This document shows, piece after piece, positions 35,677 to 45,407 of a DNA stretch of 64,000 nt. Numbering within the stretch: the first letter of the stretch is position 1; every line of letters starts with the position of its first letter. Position numbers and translations under genes: made by a program. Location of the stretch: NCBI GenBank assembly GCA_020161365.1, contig JAIUNU010000007.1, positions 1 through 64,000 of the forward strand. Reading direction: 5' to 3'. The notes beneath the pieces were generated by a model that made no database searches, was not told the origin of the DNA, and saw only the letters and a program-made list of their open reading frames with translations. This DNA comes from Pseudomonadota bacterium (lineage in GTDB: Bacteria; Pseudomonadota; Alphaproteobacteria; Caulobacterales; Caulobacteraceae).

Positions 35677-35837
35677 GTCGGCGAGCCTTGGAATGAGTAA
35701 GTTCCTTCTTACTACACCGAGCGAGGAGAGAAACGAAGGCTGTTCGTCGTCGCGCGGCGCGAGGTCGGGAACTTGACCATAGGACGGGCGTTTGCCCGGG
35801 TGACTTGATCTACAGCAAAGAAGCGAGGGTTGCGACC

Positions 35838-36518
35838 ATGCCGAAATTCGCCCGCAAGACGACGCTGGCCCTGGTGCTGATGAGCGCCGGCGCGCTGGCC
35901 GCCTGCACCACCACCGATCCCTACACCGGCATGCCGGTTCGGAATAACACCGGCACAGGCGCGCTGACCGGCGCGGGCGTCGGCGCGGTGCTGGGCTATC
36001 TGACCAACACCAACAAAGGCGAGCAGGGCCGCAAGAACGCGCTGATCGGGGCGGGCATCGGCGCCTTGGCCGGCGGCGCCATCGGCAATTACATGGACCG
36101 CCAGCAAGCCGACTTCCGCCGCAGCCTGGAGGGCTCGGGCGTGATGATCCGTCGTAACGGCGACCAGATTGTCCTGGTCATGCCCAGCGACGTGACCTTC
36201 GCCGTCGACCGTTCGGACGTGCAGCCGCAGTTCACCCGCGTGCTCGACGACGTGGCCCGGACGCTGAACGCCTATCCTCAGACCACGATCGACGTGGTGG
36301 GTCATGCCGACTCCAGCGGCCCGGACGACTATAACCAGACCCTGTCCGAACGTCGCGCCAGCGCCGTCGCCGGCTATCTGACGGGCCCGGGACGCGTCCT
36401 GACCGACCGCGTCTATGTGGCGGGCATGGGCGAGCGTGCTCCGATCGCCGACAACGCTACCGCCGAGGGCCGCGCTCAGAACCGACGGGTCGAGATCATC
36501 CTGCGCCCGTTGACCTAG
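35838..36518 (+). CDS. OmpA-family outer-membrane lipoprotein
   Basis: 226 residues. A lipoprotein signal peptide ends in the lipobox LAAC (Cys23). A glycine-zipper segment (about 40-95; GALTGAGVGAVLGYL, ALIGAGIGALAGGAIG) precedes an OmpA C-terminal peptidoglycan-binding domain (about 115-225) with VVGHADSSGPDDYNQTLSERRA and NRRVEIILRP. It resembles YiaD/OmpA lipoproteins that tether the outer membrane to peptidoglycan. The ATG at 35838 is chosen because it starts the signal peptide. Confidence 0.92.
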   Translation: MPKFARKTTLALVLMSAGALAACTTTDPYTGMPVRNNTGTGALTGAGVGAVLGYLTNTNKGEQGRKNALIGAGIGALAGGAIGNYMDRQQADFRRSLEGSGVMIRRNGDQIVLVMPSDVTFAVDRSDVQPQFTRVLDDVARTLNAYPQTTIDVVGHADSSGPDDYNQTLSERRASAVAGYLTGPGRVLTDRVYVAGMGERAPIADNATAEGRAQNRRVEIILRPLT

Positions 36519-36572
36519 GACCTGCCCCGGGGCGAGACGCCGGCTTGGCGGCTCGCCCTTAGGGGTATCCAG

Positions 36573-37691
36573 GTGTTGCTTTTCCCGTCCTTCGTCGCCA
36601 ATTCGTCGTCCCAGACAGTGCGGCGCGAGGGCGAAGTGGCGAAGACAACAAGCGACATCAGTCTGACGAAGCAGGCCATGAGCCTGACGGAAGACCTGAT
36701 GACGCCCAAGGCGGCCATCTACTGGACCGATCTGCTGGTGTCGGTCGGCGCCATGTGGGGCGGCTTCTTCCTGGCGATCACCACCTCGAACGCGGTGTTA
36801 GCGATCCTGGCCGGTCTCGTCAGCATGCTGGCGCTTTACCGGGCGCTCAGCTTCATCCACGAACTAACGCATATTCGCGATGACGAGGCGCCGGGGTTCC
36901 GGGTCGCCTGGAACGTGCTGGTCGGCGTACCGCTGATGACGCCGTCGCTGATGTACGAGGGCGTCCACAACATCCACCACATCAAGGACCGGTTCGGAAC
37001 CAAGCTGGATCCGGAATACCTGCCCCTTTCGCACTTCACGCCGCTGAAGCTGGCCGGCTTTCTGTTCGTCGCCCTCCTGGCCCCGCTGGGCGTGGTTCTG
37101 CGCTCGGCGGTTCTGGTTCCGCTATCGTTCGTGGTTCCGCCGCTGCGGCGCTATCTGAAGACCAAGCTCTCGGCCCTGATCATCAATCCCGATTTCGCCC
37201 GCGAAGACCTCGGTCGCTGGCGCAAGGAATGGGTTGTTCAGGACGTGGCCTGTTGGCTTTGGTCCTGGGCGGTGATCGCGGCCACGGTCACGGGCGTCAT
37301 TCCCCTCCGCGCCGTTCTGACCGGCTTGGTCATCTTCGCCTTGGCCACCTTGCTGAACCAGGCGCGCACCCTCGTGGCCCATCACTGGGACAACGACGGG
37401 GGCAAGATGACGCTCGAGGAGCAGTTCCTCGACTCGGTCAACGTGCCGCCGCCGAACCTGGCTTCCGAGCTGTGGGCGCCGGTGGGCCTGCGTTACCACG
37501 CGTTGCACCACCTTCTTCCCCGTCTTCCCTACCATAACATGGCCCAGGCTCACGCCCGGCTGACCGAGGCGCTCGGGCCGGACTCGCTCTATAATCGGGC
37601 GTCCGAGCCGGGCCTGTTTCAGGCGCTGGGGGACCTCTTTCGGCGCGTTCGTCTGAAGAGCGCGCAAACGGGGAAGCAGCCCGCACATTAA
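36573..37691 (+). CDS. Membrane fatty acid desaturase family protein
   Basis: About 372 residues from a GTG start (a second GTG at about 36636 is plausible and has a purine-rich site upstream). Three histidine boxes of membrane di-iron desaturases are present: HELTH (96-100), HNIHH (132-136) and HALHH (309-313), with hydrophobic pairs between them. It probably acts on a membrane lipid acyl chain or similar hydrophobic substrate. It lies 57 bases upstream of a second di-iron enzyme on the same strand, suggesting a joint lipid-modifying step. Substrate cannot be named from sequence. Confidence 0.88.
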   Translation: MLLFPSFVANSSSQTVRREGEVAKTTSDISLTKQAMSLTEDLMTPKAAIYWTDLLVSVGAMWGGFFLAITTSNAVLAILAGLVSMLALYRALSFIHELTHIRDDEAPGFRVAWNVLVGVPLMTPSLMYEGVHNIHHIKDRFGTKLDPEYLPLSHFTPLKLAGFLFVALLAPLGVVLRSAVLVPLSFVVPPLRRYLKTKLSALIINPDFAREDLGRWRKEWVVQDVACWLWSWAVIAATVTGVIPLRAVLTGLVIFALATLLNQARTLVAHHWDNDGGKMTLEEQFLDSVNVPPPNLASELWAPVGLRYHALHHLLPRLPYHNMAQAHARLTEALGPDSLYNRASEPGLFQALGDLFRRVRLKSAQTGKQPAH

Positions 37692-37748
37692 GCCGCGGTT
37701 GAGGCGTCTGGGCTAAGACGGCTCCGTATTGCACGGAGATCGCCGGGC

Positions 37749-38753
37749 GTGACCATCGCCGAGCCAGGGTTCGACTTTACCGCCGCCGGCCATCGGCTGG
37801 CCGCGCCCCTGCTCGACACCCTTTTGCCCCTGGGCTCGACCTTCTCTCTACTGTCCTTGACCTGTGCGCTGCTGATCGCGGGCGGTCACGTGATCTCAAC
37901 GCGTCGCGCACGTGGCCGTCGAACTTCGGCGCGGCTGCTTGTGCGGGCGCTGTTTCCCCGCAAGGTCTGGCTGACCGCATCCAGTCGACTGGATCTGGTG
38001 TTCTTCGTGTTCAACATCTGGTGCGCGGGACTGCTGCTGGGCGGAGCGCTGTTGTCGGGGCAGGCGATCACCAAGGCGCTTTCGGGATGGCTGGGGGGCA
38101 GCCTCGGCGAAGGCCCGCTCGCCTCCACCCCGTGGCCTATCGTGACGGTGGCGGGAACGCTCGCTGGCTTCCTCGCCTATGAGCTGGGCTACTGGCTGGA
38201 TCACTGGCTGAGCCACAAGGTCAAGTTCCTGTGGGCTTTCCACAAGGTCCACCACACCGCCGAGGTGCTGACGCCGCTGACCGTCTATCGCGTCCATCCC
38301 GTCGAGAGCCTGAAGTTCGCCAATATCGCGGCGCTGGCGACCGGCGGGACCGGCGGCGTTCTCGCGTGGATTTTCGGACCGGCCTGGCATCAGCCTTTGA
38401 TCTTCGGGCAGAACGCCATCTTCCTGGTGTTCGCGATGAGCGTGATCCACCTGCAGCACTCGCACGCCTGGATGACGTTCAAGCCGTTCGGGAAATGGCT
38501 TCTCAGCCCCGCCCACCACCAGATTCACCACTCGGCCGATCCCGCCCATTTCGGCAAGAACCTGGGGAGTTGTCTGGCGGTGTGGGACCGGATGTTCGGC
38601 ACCCTGCACGTGCCCGACCAGCGACCCGCATCGCTGACCTTCGGCGCCGTAGCGAGCGATCCGCACAGCCTGACCGGCGGCTTTGCGACGCCCTTCGTTG
38701 AAGCCTTCAAAGGCGAGCCGGCTCGAAGCCCGGTTCCGCTACCCGCAGAGTAG
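37749..38753 (+). CDS. Sterol desaturase / fatty acid hydroxylase family protein
   Basis: 334 residues, about four membrane segments, with the His clusters of the fatty acid hydroxylase superfamily: HWLSH, HKVHHTAE, HLQHSH and HHQIHH. Such enzymes hydroxylate or desaturate sterol-like and fatty acyl lipids in the membrane using a di-iron centre. The order after the desaturase gene suggests a two-step lipid modification. GTG start. It converges with the Kef-like gene, leaving only three bases between stops. Confidence 0.88.
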   Translation: MTIAEPGFDFTAAGHRLAAPLLDTLLPLGSTFSLLSLTCALLIAGGHVISTRRARGRRTSARLLVRALFPRKVWLTASSRLDLVFFVFNIWCAGLLLGGALLSGQAITKALSGWLGGSLGEGPLASTPWPIVTVAGTLAGFLAYELGYWLDHWLSHKVKFLWAFHKVHHTAEVLTPLTVYRVHPVESLKFANIAALATGGTGGVLAWIFGPAWHQPLIFGQNAIFLVFAMSVIHLQHSHAWMTFKPFGKWLLSPAHHQIHHSADPAHFGKNLGSCLAVWDRMFGTLHVPDQRPASLTFGAVASDPHSLTGGFATPFVEAFKGEPARSPVPLPAE

Positions 38754-38756
38754 GGC

Positions 38757-40658
38757 TCAGTCGGCCCCTTCGCGTTGCGCGCGTTCGCGCAGTTCCTCGT
38801 CCAGGCTTGCCGTATCCCAGGCGCCGCCTCCGTCGCCGGGGCGCATGCGATGCAGGTCGGCGTTGAGCAGCCGATCCATGGTCTGGGCCGCATCGCGCGA
38901 GGCCAGGACATAGGCCTCCTCCTGACCCCACATCGGCCGCAGCTCCTCGAACATCCGCCGGTCGTGGCGACGGAAAAAGGCCGCCGCGCGATGGGCGCGA
39001 TGGGCGCGGAAGCCCAGCTTCTGCAGCGCGGTCGAGCCGAGCGCCAGGGCGGCCTCGAAGGTCTCGCGCTCCACCGCGTCGGCCCCGTTCGACAGCAGGT
39101 CATAGGCGTGACGGCGGTCCCAGGCCCGAGCCAGGATGGTCAGGTTCGGGAAGGCCTTGCGGGCGGTCTCGACCAGTTCGACGGTCTTTTCCCGATCGTC
39201 GAGGGCGACAATCAGCATCCGCGCGTGGTCTGCGCCCGCCTGACGCAGCAGGTCCAGCCGCGTGGCGTCGCCATAGTGAACGCGGCGGCCGAAGCGGCGC
39301 AGCAGTTCGATCTGCTCGATATCGCTGTCCAGAACCGTCGACTTGAAGCCGTTCGCCGCCAGCAGGCGGCCGGTGACCTGTCCGAAACGGCCAAAGCCGG
39401 CGATGATGATGTCGGGCTCGCCCTCGTCGAAGTCGCCAGTGTCGGGCGTCACGTCGGGGATGGCCGCGTCCATCAAGGCCGCCACCCGCTCGTAGAGGAT
39501 CATCGCCACCGGCGTCAGGGCCATCGAGACGGCGATGGCGGCGGTCAGCAACGCGGCCAGCTCAGCGCCGATCACGCCCGCGCCGACGGTGAAGGTCAAA
39601 AGCACGAAGGCGAACTCGCCGCCCTGGGCCAGAGCGGTGGCGACGGCGAGGGCGCCGCGCTTGGGCGCGCCGAACAGCCGGGCGATGCCGTACATGACCA
39701 GAAACTTCAGCAGCATCAGGCCGATGACGAGCCCCGCCAGGGTCAGAGGCTGGCGCGCGACCAGAGGCAGGTCCACGCCCGCGCCAACGGTCATGAAGAA
39801 GAGGCCCAGCAGCAGGCCCCTGAACGGCTCGATGTCGGTTTCCAGCTCGCGTCGGAACTCGCTCTCGGCCAGCACCACGCCCGCCAGAAAGGCGCCCAGC
39901 GCCGGCGAAAGGCCCACGGTCTGCATCAGGCTGGCCACGGCCACGACGATCAGCAGAGCCGAGGCGGTGAAGATCTCGCGCAGGCGGGCCTTGGCGATGA
40001 AGCGGAACAGAGGCCGCACCAGATAGCGACCGCCACCGACCACGGCCGCGACGGCGGCGAGCACCGACAGGGTCTGGGCCCAGACCGGCAGGTGCGAAAC
40101 GAGGCTGGCGCCATGGCCGCCGGCCTCCGCCGCGTGCTGCGGCGCGCCGATGGCCAGCAGGGGCAGAAGGGCGAACAGCGGGATGACCGCCAGATCCTGC
40201 AACAGCAGCACCCCGAAGGCGGCTCGTCCGACAGGTCCTTGGCGCAGACCCTTCTCATCCAAGGTCTGGAGAACGATGGCCGTGGAGGACATGGCCAGCA
40301 CCAGGCCCACGGCTAGCGCCGTCTGCCAGGGCAGGCCCAGGGCCAGCGCCGCGGCCGCAATGGCCAGGGCAGTGCCGACCACCTGAGCCCCGCCAAGGCC
40401 GAAGATCGCCTTGCGCATGTCCCACAGCATCGAGGGCTGAACCTCGAGGCCGATCAGGAACAGCAGGATCACGACGCCGAACTCGGCGAACTTCATTACG
40501 TCGGCTTGATCGCCGACCAGCGACAGGGCGAAGGGGCCGATCACCACGCCGGCGATGAGGTAGCCCAGCACCGACCCGAGCCCGAGCCGCTTGGCGATCG
40601 GCACCGAGACGACGGCGGCGCCCAGATAGACCAGGGTCTGGGTCAGGATGTTTTCCAT
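38757..40658 (-). CDS. Kef-type K+/H+ antiporter (CPA2) with TrkA-N domain
   Basis: 633 residues. About 12 membrane segments (1-390) with the CPA2 antiporter fold, including LGLEVQPSMLWDMRK-like LIGLEV and AVGLVLAMSSTAIVLQTLDEKG, then a cytosolic Rossmann TrkA-N/RCK domain beginning IIIAGFGRFGQVTGRLLA. KefB/KefC proteins export potassium and are gated by glutathione adducts. The partner oxidoreductase gene lies three bases upstream, as with kefF-kefC in enterobacteria. KefB versus KefC cannot be decided. Confidence 0.92.
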   Translation of the reverse strand: MENILTQTLVYLGAAVVSVPIAKRLGLGSVLGYLIAGVVIGPFALSLVGDQADVMKFAEFGVVILLFLIGLEVQPSMLWDMRKAIFGLGGAQVVGTALAIAAAALALGLPWQTALAVGLVLAMSSTAIVLQTLDEKGLRQGPVGRAAFGVLLLQDLAVIPLFALLPLLAIGAPQHAAEAGGHGASLVSHLPVWAQTLSVLAAVAAVVGGGRYLVRPLFRFIAKARLREIFTASALLIVVAVASLMQTVGLSPALGAFLAGVVLAESEFRRELETDIEPFRGLLLGLFFMTVGAGVDLPLVARQPLTLAGLVIGLMLLKFLVMYGIARLFGAPKRGALAVATALAQGGEFAFVLLTFTVGAGVIGAELAALLTAAIAVSMALTPVAMILYERVAALMDAAIPDVTPDTGDFDEGEPDIIIAGFGRFGQVTGRLLAANGFKSTVLDSDIEQIELLRRFGRRVHYGDATRLDLLRQAGADHARMLIVALDDREKTVELVETARKAFPNLTILARAWDRRHAYDLLSNGADAVERETFEAALALGSTALQKLGFRAHRAHRAAAFFRRHDRRMFEELRPMWGQEEAYVLASRDAAQTMDRLLNADLHRMRPGDGGGAWDTASLDEELRERAQREGAD

Positions 40659-40661
40659 GGC

Positions 40662-41243
40662 TCAGGCCTCCGTCTTGGTGGGCAGCAGCGAAGCGATCCG
40701 CGCCTTGTAGCGCTCAGCCTCCGCCTTCAGCGCCGCATCGTCCTTGACCGAGGCGCCGTGCACCACGAACGGCGTCTCCCAGACCATGCCGCAAAGATGC
40801 GCCGTCTGCTCTAGCGGGCGCAGGAATTCGTCCATCGAGAAGCGGTTGTAGCCGTGCGCGTGATAGGCCTTGGCGCTGGCGCCGGTGGTGCAGGCCACGA
40901 ACAGTGTCTTGCCCTTGAGCGCCTCGCCATCCTCGCCGTAGGCGAAGCCGTGCAGCCAGACGAGATCCAGCCACTCCTTCAGCAACGCGGGGGTGGAATA
41001 CCAATAGAGGGGGAACTGCAAGGCCACGACCTGATGAGCCCTGAGCGCCGCCTGCTCGGTTTCGATGTCGATCACGAAGTCGGGATAGGTCTCGTACAGA
41101 TCCTTGAAGGTGACGCCAGCGTAGCCCTTCGCCGCCTTGGCCAGGGCGCGATTGGCGCGAGACCGTTCAAGCGCCGGGTGCGCCAGCACCAGCAGCACTC
41201 CGGAGGTGGCGGGCGTCATGGCGCCGGTGCTAGCGTCGGTCAT
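40662..41243 (-). CDS. KefF-like NAD(P)H:quinone oxidoreductase (flavodoxin fold)
   Basis: About 193 residues. Flavodoxin-like fold of the NQO1/KefF/MdaB group: LLVLAHPALERSRANRAL (FMN phosphate site), QFPLYWYSTPALLKEWLDLVWLHGFAYG and LFVACTTGASAKAYHAHGYNRFSMDEFL. KefF activates the KefC channel and reduces quinones. It is directly upstream of the antiporter gene. Start ATG 41243; a TTG one codon earlier is possible. Confidence 0.9.
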   Translation of the reverse strand: MTDASTGAMTPATSGVLLVLAHPALERSRANRALAKAAKGYAGVTFKDLYETYPDFVIDIETEQAALRAHQVVALQFPLYWYSTPALLKEWLDLVWLHGFAYGEDGEALKGKTLFVACTTGASAKAYHAHGYNRFSMDEFLRPLEQTAHLCGMVWETPFVVHGASVKDDAALKAEAERYKARIASLLPTKTEA

Positions 41244-41351
41244 CAAGCAGCCCTTCGGGAAAATAATTCATCAAGGGTTGAATTTCTTCGCGGCTCGGGC
41301 GACACGCTTCGCCCAGCACGGGACGTATAAGTTCCGGAACAGGGAGACACC

Positions 41352-42062
41352 ATGGTCGACAAGGTGAAGAAGGACGCCGTCGAAGCCCTTGCCGGGCTTT
41401 TGTTCGACGGCATGACCATCATGGCCGGCGGGTTCGGCCTCTGCGGCATCCCGGAAAACCTGATCGCGGCGATCCGCGAGGCGGGAACCAAGGACCTCAC
41501 GGTCATCTCCAACAACTGCGGCGTCGACGGCTTTGGCCTGGGGATCCTGCTGGAGAACCGCCAGATCAAGAAGATGGTCTCGTCGTATGTGGGCGAGAAC
41601 AAGCTGTTCGAACAGCTCTACCTCTCGGGCGAGCTCGAGCTGGAGTTCAATCCTCAGGGCACCCTGGCCGAGCGCATCCGCGCTGGCGGCGCGGGCATCC
41701 CCGCCTTCTTCACGCGGACCGGCTACGGCACCCTGGTGGCCGAGGGCAAGGAGACCCGCGAGTTCGACGGCGAGATGTATGTGATGGAGCGCGGCCTGAC
41801 CGCCGACCTGTCGATCGTCAAGGCCTGGAAGGCCGACGCCGAAGGCAACCTGATCTATCGAAAGACCGCCCGGAACTTCAATCCCATGATGGCCACGGCC
41901 GGTAGGAAGACCGTCGTCGAGGTCGAGCAACTGGTCGCGATCGGCGAGCTCGACAAGGACGCTATCCATACGCCCGGCATCTATGTCGACCATATCGTCA
42001 AGGGCGCGAAGTTCGAGAAGCGTATCGAGCGCGTGACCACTCGCCAAAAGGAACAAGCGTAA
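41352..42062 (+). CDS. scoA: 3-oxoacid CoA-transferase subunit A
   Basis: 236 residues of the class I CoA-transferase alpha type: [20 protein letters not shown] at the N-terminus and [26 protein letters not shown] mid-protein. With subunit B it moves CoA between succinyl-CoA and acetoacetate (ketone body use). Strong AGGGAGA ribosome site. The stop base overlaps the subunit B ATG. The related PcaI (3-oxoadipate) cannot be excluded, but no aromatic genes are near. Confidence 0.92.
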   Translation: MVDKVKKDAVEALAGLLFDGMTIMAGGFGLCGIPENLIAAIREAGTKDLTVISNNCGVDGFGLGILLENRQIKKMVSSYVGENKLFEQLYLSGELELEFNPQGTLAERIRAGGAGIPAFFTRTGYGTLVAEGKETREFDGEMYVMERGLTADLSIVKAWKADAEGNLIYRKTARNFNPMMATAGRKTVVEVEQLVAIGELDKDAIHTPGIYVDHIVKGAKFEKRIERVTTRQKEQA

Positions 42063-42703
42063 TGGCCTGGACGCGCGATGAGATGGCGGCCCGCGCCGCC
42101 AAGGAGCTGCAGGACGGCTTCTACGTGAACCTCGGCATCGGCATTCCGACCCTGGTGGCGAATTACATCCCTGAGGGCATGCATGTGACGCTGCAAAGCG
42201 AGAACGGCATGCTGGGCATGGGCCCGTTCCCATTTGAGGGCGAGGAAGACGCCGATCTGATCAACGCCGGCAAGCAGACGATCACCGAGCTGGACTCCAG
42301 CTCGTATTTCTCGTCGGCCGACAGCTTCGCGATGATCCGCGGCGGCCACATCGCCCTGTCGATCCTGGGCGGCATGCAGGTGGCGGAGAACGGCGACCTC
42401 GCCAACTGGATGGTGCCCGGCAAGATGGTCAAGGGCATGGGCGGGGCCATGGACCTGGTGGCCGGCGTCAAGCGCGTGGTGGTGGTCATGGACCATTGCG
42501 AGAAGTCGGGCGCGCCCAAGCTGCTCAAGCAGTGCACGCTACCCCTGACCGGCGCCGGGGTGGTCGACCTTCTGATCACGGAACTGGGCGTGTTCGAGAT
42601 TAATCGCGGCAAGACGCCGGTGAAGCTGATCGAGCTGGCCCCCGGCGTTACGGTCGACGAAGTCAGGGCCAAGACCGAGGCCGCGTTCGAGGTTGCCGTT
42701 TAA
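42062..42703 (+). CDS. scoB: 3-oxoacid CoA-transferase subunit B
   Basis: 213 residues. Catalytic glutamate E47 in [10 protein letters not shown], preceded by [15 protein letters not shown], as in class I beta subunits. Near the C-terminus are [39 protein letters not shown] motifs (in part) typical of ScoB. Forms the hetero-oligomer with ScoA; one-base overlap. Confidence 0.93.
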   Translation: MAWTRDEMAARAAKELQDGFYVNLGIGIPTLVANYIPEGMHVTLQSENGMLGMGPFPFEGEEDADLINAGKQTITELDSSSYFSSADSFAMIRGGHIALSILGGMQVAENGDLANWMVPGKMVKGMGGAMDLVAGVKRVVVVMDHCEKSGAPKLLKQCTLPLTGAGVVDLLITELGVFEINRGKTPVKLIELAPGVTVDEVRAKTEAAFEVAV

Positions 42704-43693
42704 TCACCGAACAAGCCAGTAAGGGTGCTCCAGGGTGAGCGCCACATAGCGCGCCGTCGCCTTTCCATAGGCGGCGGCGATCGCGTTAAGGGTCGCCACC
42801 GGATCGCTGTCGCGCGGATCGATGACCCTGTCGGCGCGCGGCGGTTTGGCGGGCGCGATGATCGTCAGTCCTTGCCGCGAAGTCGCGTTTCGGCTGGCGA
42901 AGGCTTCGGAACGGTTGGTGCGCGACCAGGCGTCCAGCGCCGTCGCGAAGGCCAGATCGTCAAAGCCGTCTGAGATCCGGATGGAGACTTTCTCCGCGCG
43001 CCAAGCGTTCATCCAACCCGATAGTCCGGCCAGAGCCGCATCACCGTTCACCCGGAACGCCGCACCGTTGTGGGCCTGGACCGGAAGGGGCAGGTTCAGT
43101 CGCGCCGCCGTGTTCCGCATCGTGTCTTCGCCGGCCAGGTCGCGGAGCAGCGCCAGGCTGGCGGGAATGGAGGCGGTGACGCCGGCCGTCGTGGTAACGG
43201 CGCCGTCGACGATCCAGCGTTGGTCACGGCGCCACCGGACCTTGGGAAAAGCCTTGGCCAGACGGTTCAGTTCGTACCAGTGGGTGGTCGCGGTCCGGCC
43301 ATCCAAGAGCCCCGCCCGCGCCAGAGTTTCCGCGCCTGCGCAGATCGAGACGATCCGGGCCCCGCCCCGGGCCTGTTCGCGCAGCCACGCGTCGCGCGCC
43401 GGGTCATAGGCCGGCATCAGGAACGGGACGACGATCACATCCGGACGTCGGCGCAGGTCGGCGTAGGTCGTCTGAGGCTGTACCCACGCGCGGCCGGGCA
43501 TAAGGCGCACGGGCGCCAGGCTGGGGGCGATGATCTTGACCTCGACCGCGCCCGACTCGGCGAGCACCGCATAAGGCGCGATCAGATCCGTGGTCTCGAC
43601 GCCGCGCGGATCGGCGAGGATCACGACGAGGGGCTTGGCGAGGGCCGGACCGGCGGCCAGCAAGGCGAAGAGAAATGCGAGAAGCCGAAGCAT
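42704..43693 (-). CDS. Exported DJ-1/PfpI (GATase1-like) protein
   Basis: About 329 residues. An N-terminal signal peptide (MLRLLAFLFALLAAGPALA) precedes a class I glutamine amidotransferase-like domain with the nucleophile-elbow Cys in IVSICAGAETLARAGLLDG, the layout of the N-terminal half of GATase1-AraC regulators. The C-terminal 130 residues are not an HTH and are unrecognised. The ATG has GGGAGA upstream. Secretion of such a domain is unusual; it may be a periplasmic ligand-binding or stress protein. Stop lies immediately after the ScoB stop (convergent). Confidence 0.78.
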   Translation of the reverse strand: MLRLLAFLFALLAAGPALAKPLVVILADPRGVETTDLIAPYAVLAESGAVEVKIIAPSLAPVRLMPGRAWVQPQTTYADLRRRPDVIVVPFLMPAYDPARDAWLREQARGGARIVSICAGAETLARAGLLDGRTATTHWYELNRLAKAFPKVRWRRDQRWIVDGAVTTTAGVTASIPASLALLRDLAGEDTMRNTAARLNLPLPVQAHNGAAFRVNGDAALAGLSGWMNAWRAEKVSIRISDGFDDLAFATALDAWSRTNRSEAFASRNATSRQGLTIIAPAKPPRADRVIDPRDSDPVATLNAIAAAYGKATARYVALTLEHPYWLVR

Positions 43694-43773
43694 GGATGTC
43701 TCCCTGTAACGGGGAAAGCATCGTGGGCGGCGCGCAAAGCGAAAGGACGGTGATCCCTCGAAAGCCGCCAGCC

Positions 43774-45351
43774 TTACTGTGGGCTCCGCTTGGGTGGGGG
43801 CGGCAGGCCGGTGACGGGGTCGCGAGGCAGCGGCGCGAAGCCCTCGGCGATGAAAAGATCGATCCTCCGAGACCGGGTCTTGTCCAGCCGGACGCGCGCG
43901 ATCTCCAGTCCTGAGACCGCCTTGAAATCCTGCTCGATCTCGGGGCGATAGCCGCCTTCCAGGCTGACGATCAGCGCCCGGCGGCCGTAGTCGACGTCGA
44001 GGGGCGTTTCGGTTTCCGCCTGGTTCTGGGCATAGGCCTCGTGCACCCACATCCGCAGCGGCGGCGCGCCGGGCTGACCGAAATAGTCCCGGCCGTAATA
44101 GGCGGCGGCGTTGTAGACAAAGCGGTCGTCCATGGCCACGGCGCTGAGCGGACCTCGCAGGGCCTGCTCCTCCCGGGTTCGGGCGATGATGGCCGCGACG
44201 GTCTGATCCCAGCCCCGCACGCGCTTGAAGCCATTGGAAAGGCCAACGGCGTCAGCGACCTTCGGGTTGACCATGCAGACCACAAAGAAGGCGGCGAACA
44301 GCGCCTGCAAAGCAAGGCCGCCGATCAGCCAGCGGCGCGCGTTCCAGCGCGTCATCCAGCCGGCGACGAGCACTGAGCCGCCGACGAACGCGGCGCCGGC
44401 CCAGTTGGCGTTGGCGCGAGAGACGAACGCCTCGGCCGCCACCACGATCAGGGGCGGAAGTGCAAAGCACAGCAGAAGCAGATCCGGCGACTGGACCTTT
44501 TTCTTAACGCCGAGCCAGAGCGCGCCGCCGGCCAGCACGGCGAAGGGCAGGGGGCCGAATACACCGAACTGCGAGCCCACGAACTCGATCAGTTCCCGGA
44601 AATTGAAGAGTTGCTGGGCGCTCCAGTTGGCGTTGGCGGCCGTGTGCTTGACGGTCGAAAACTGGTGGCTGGCGTTCCAGGCGAGGTTCGGCGCGAGGAC
44701 CAGGACGAAGGCCGATAGGAAAACGGCGGCGGTCGCTGGGCTCCAGCGTCGCCGCGCGTCCTTGGAGACCAGAAAGTGCAGGGCGATGCTGCCGAGCGCA
44801 TAGATCGCCGCGTATTTCGACAGAAACGCCAGGCCCAGCGCGGCGCCCAGTCCGGCCGCGACCGGCGCGCGCAGCTTTAGCTCCGCGCCGGGGAGCGCGA
44901 CATAGGCCCAGATCGTCAGGGACAGGAAGAACAGCAACGGCGCGTCGGTCGCCATCAGGCCCGAGGACAGCACCACACCCGGCATCAAGCTGTAGATTGC
45001 CGCCGCCGCCAGTCCGGTCCATCCGCCGTAGAGCCGCTGGGCGATCCTGTAGACAACGAGCGCCGTGGCGCCGTGCAGGAGAGGCGCCGAAAGCCGCACC
45101 CAGGCCTCGGCGTCGCCGCCCAGCGTCGTGGTCAGCCAGATCAGCCAGGCGATCATCGGCGGCTTGGAGAAATAGCCGAAGGCCAGCTCCCGCGACCACA
45201 ACCAGTACTGCGCCTCGTCGGGGTAGAGCTCCAATGGCGTCAGGAACAAGGCCGCCAGACGCACGATTGTCAGCCCGCCAACCATCAGCAGCGTCAGCCG
45301 CCACGCGCGGGTCTCGATCGAAGGCGGCGAAGCGTCGGGCGCGGTCTGCAT
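43774..45351 (-). CDS. Membrane glycosyltransferase, GT39/ArnT-like
   Basis: 525 residues, about 10-12 membrane helices. The first periplasmic loop has YPDEAQYWLWSRELAFGYFSKPPMIAW: the Asp-Glu pair and KPP are the hallmarks of polyprenyl-phosphate-sugar transferases of the PMT/ArnT superfamily. It transfers a sugar from undecaprenyl phosphate to a lipid or protein acceptor on the periplasmic face. Acceptor and sugar cannot be inferred. Divergent from the TonB receptor gene. Confidence 0.88.
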   Translation of the reverse strand: MQTAPDASPPSIETRAWRLTLLMVGGLTIVRLAALFLTPLELYPDEAQYWLWSRELAFGYFSKPPMIAWLIWLTTTLGGDAEAWVRLSAPLLHGATALVVYRIAQRLYGGWTGLAAAAIYSLMPGVVLSSGLMATDAPLLFFLSLTIWAYVALPGAELKLRAPVAAGLGAALGLAFLSKYAAIYALGSIALHFLVSKDARRRWSPATAAVFLSAFVLVLAPNLAWNASHQFSTVKHTAANANWSAQQLFNFRELIEFVGSQFGVFGPLPFAVLAGGALWLGVKKKVQSPDLLLLCFALPPLIVVAAEAFVSRANANWAGAAFVGGSVLVAGWMTRWNARRWLIGGLALQALFAAFFVVCMVNPKVADAVGLSNGFKRVRGWDQTVAAIIARTREEQALRGPLSAVAMDDRFVYNAAAYYGRDYFGQPGAPPLRMWVHEAYAQNQAETETPLDVDYGRRALIVSLEGGYRPEIEQDFKAVSGLEIARVRLDKTRSRRIDLFIAEGFAPLPRDPVTGLPPPPKRSPQ

Positions 45352-45407
45352 GACGCCTGATTAGCCAAGTAAAAAAAATCTGACCACTTCTTCCGCGTTT
45401 TTAGGCG

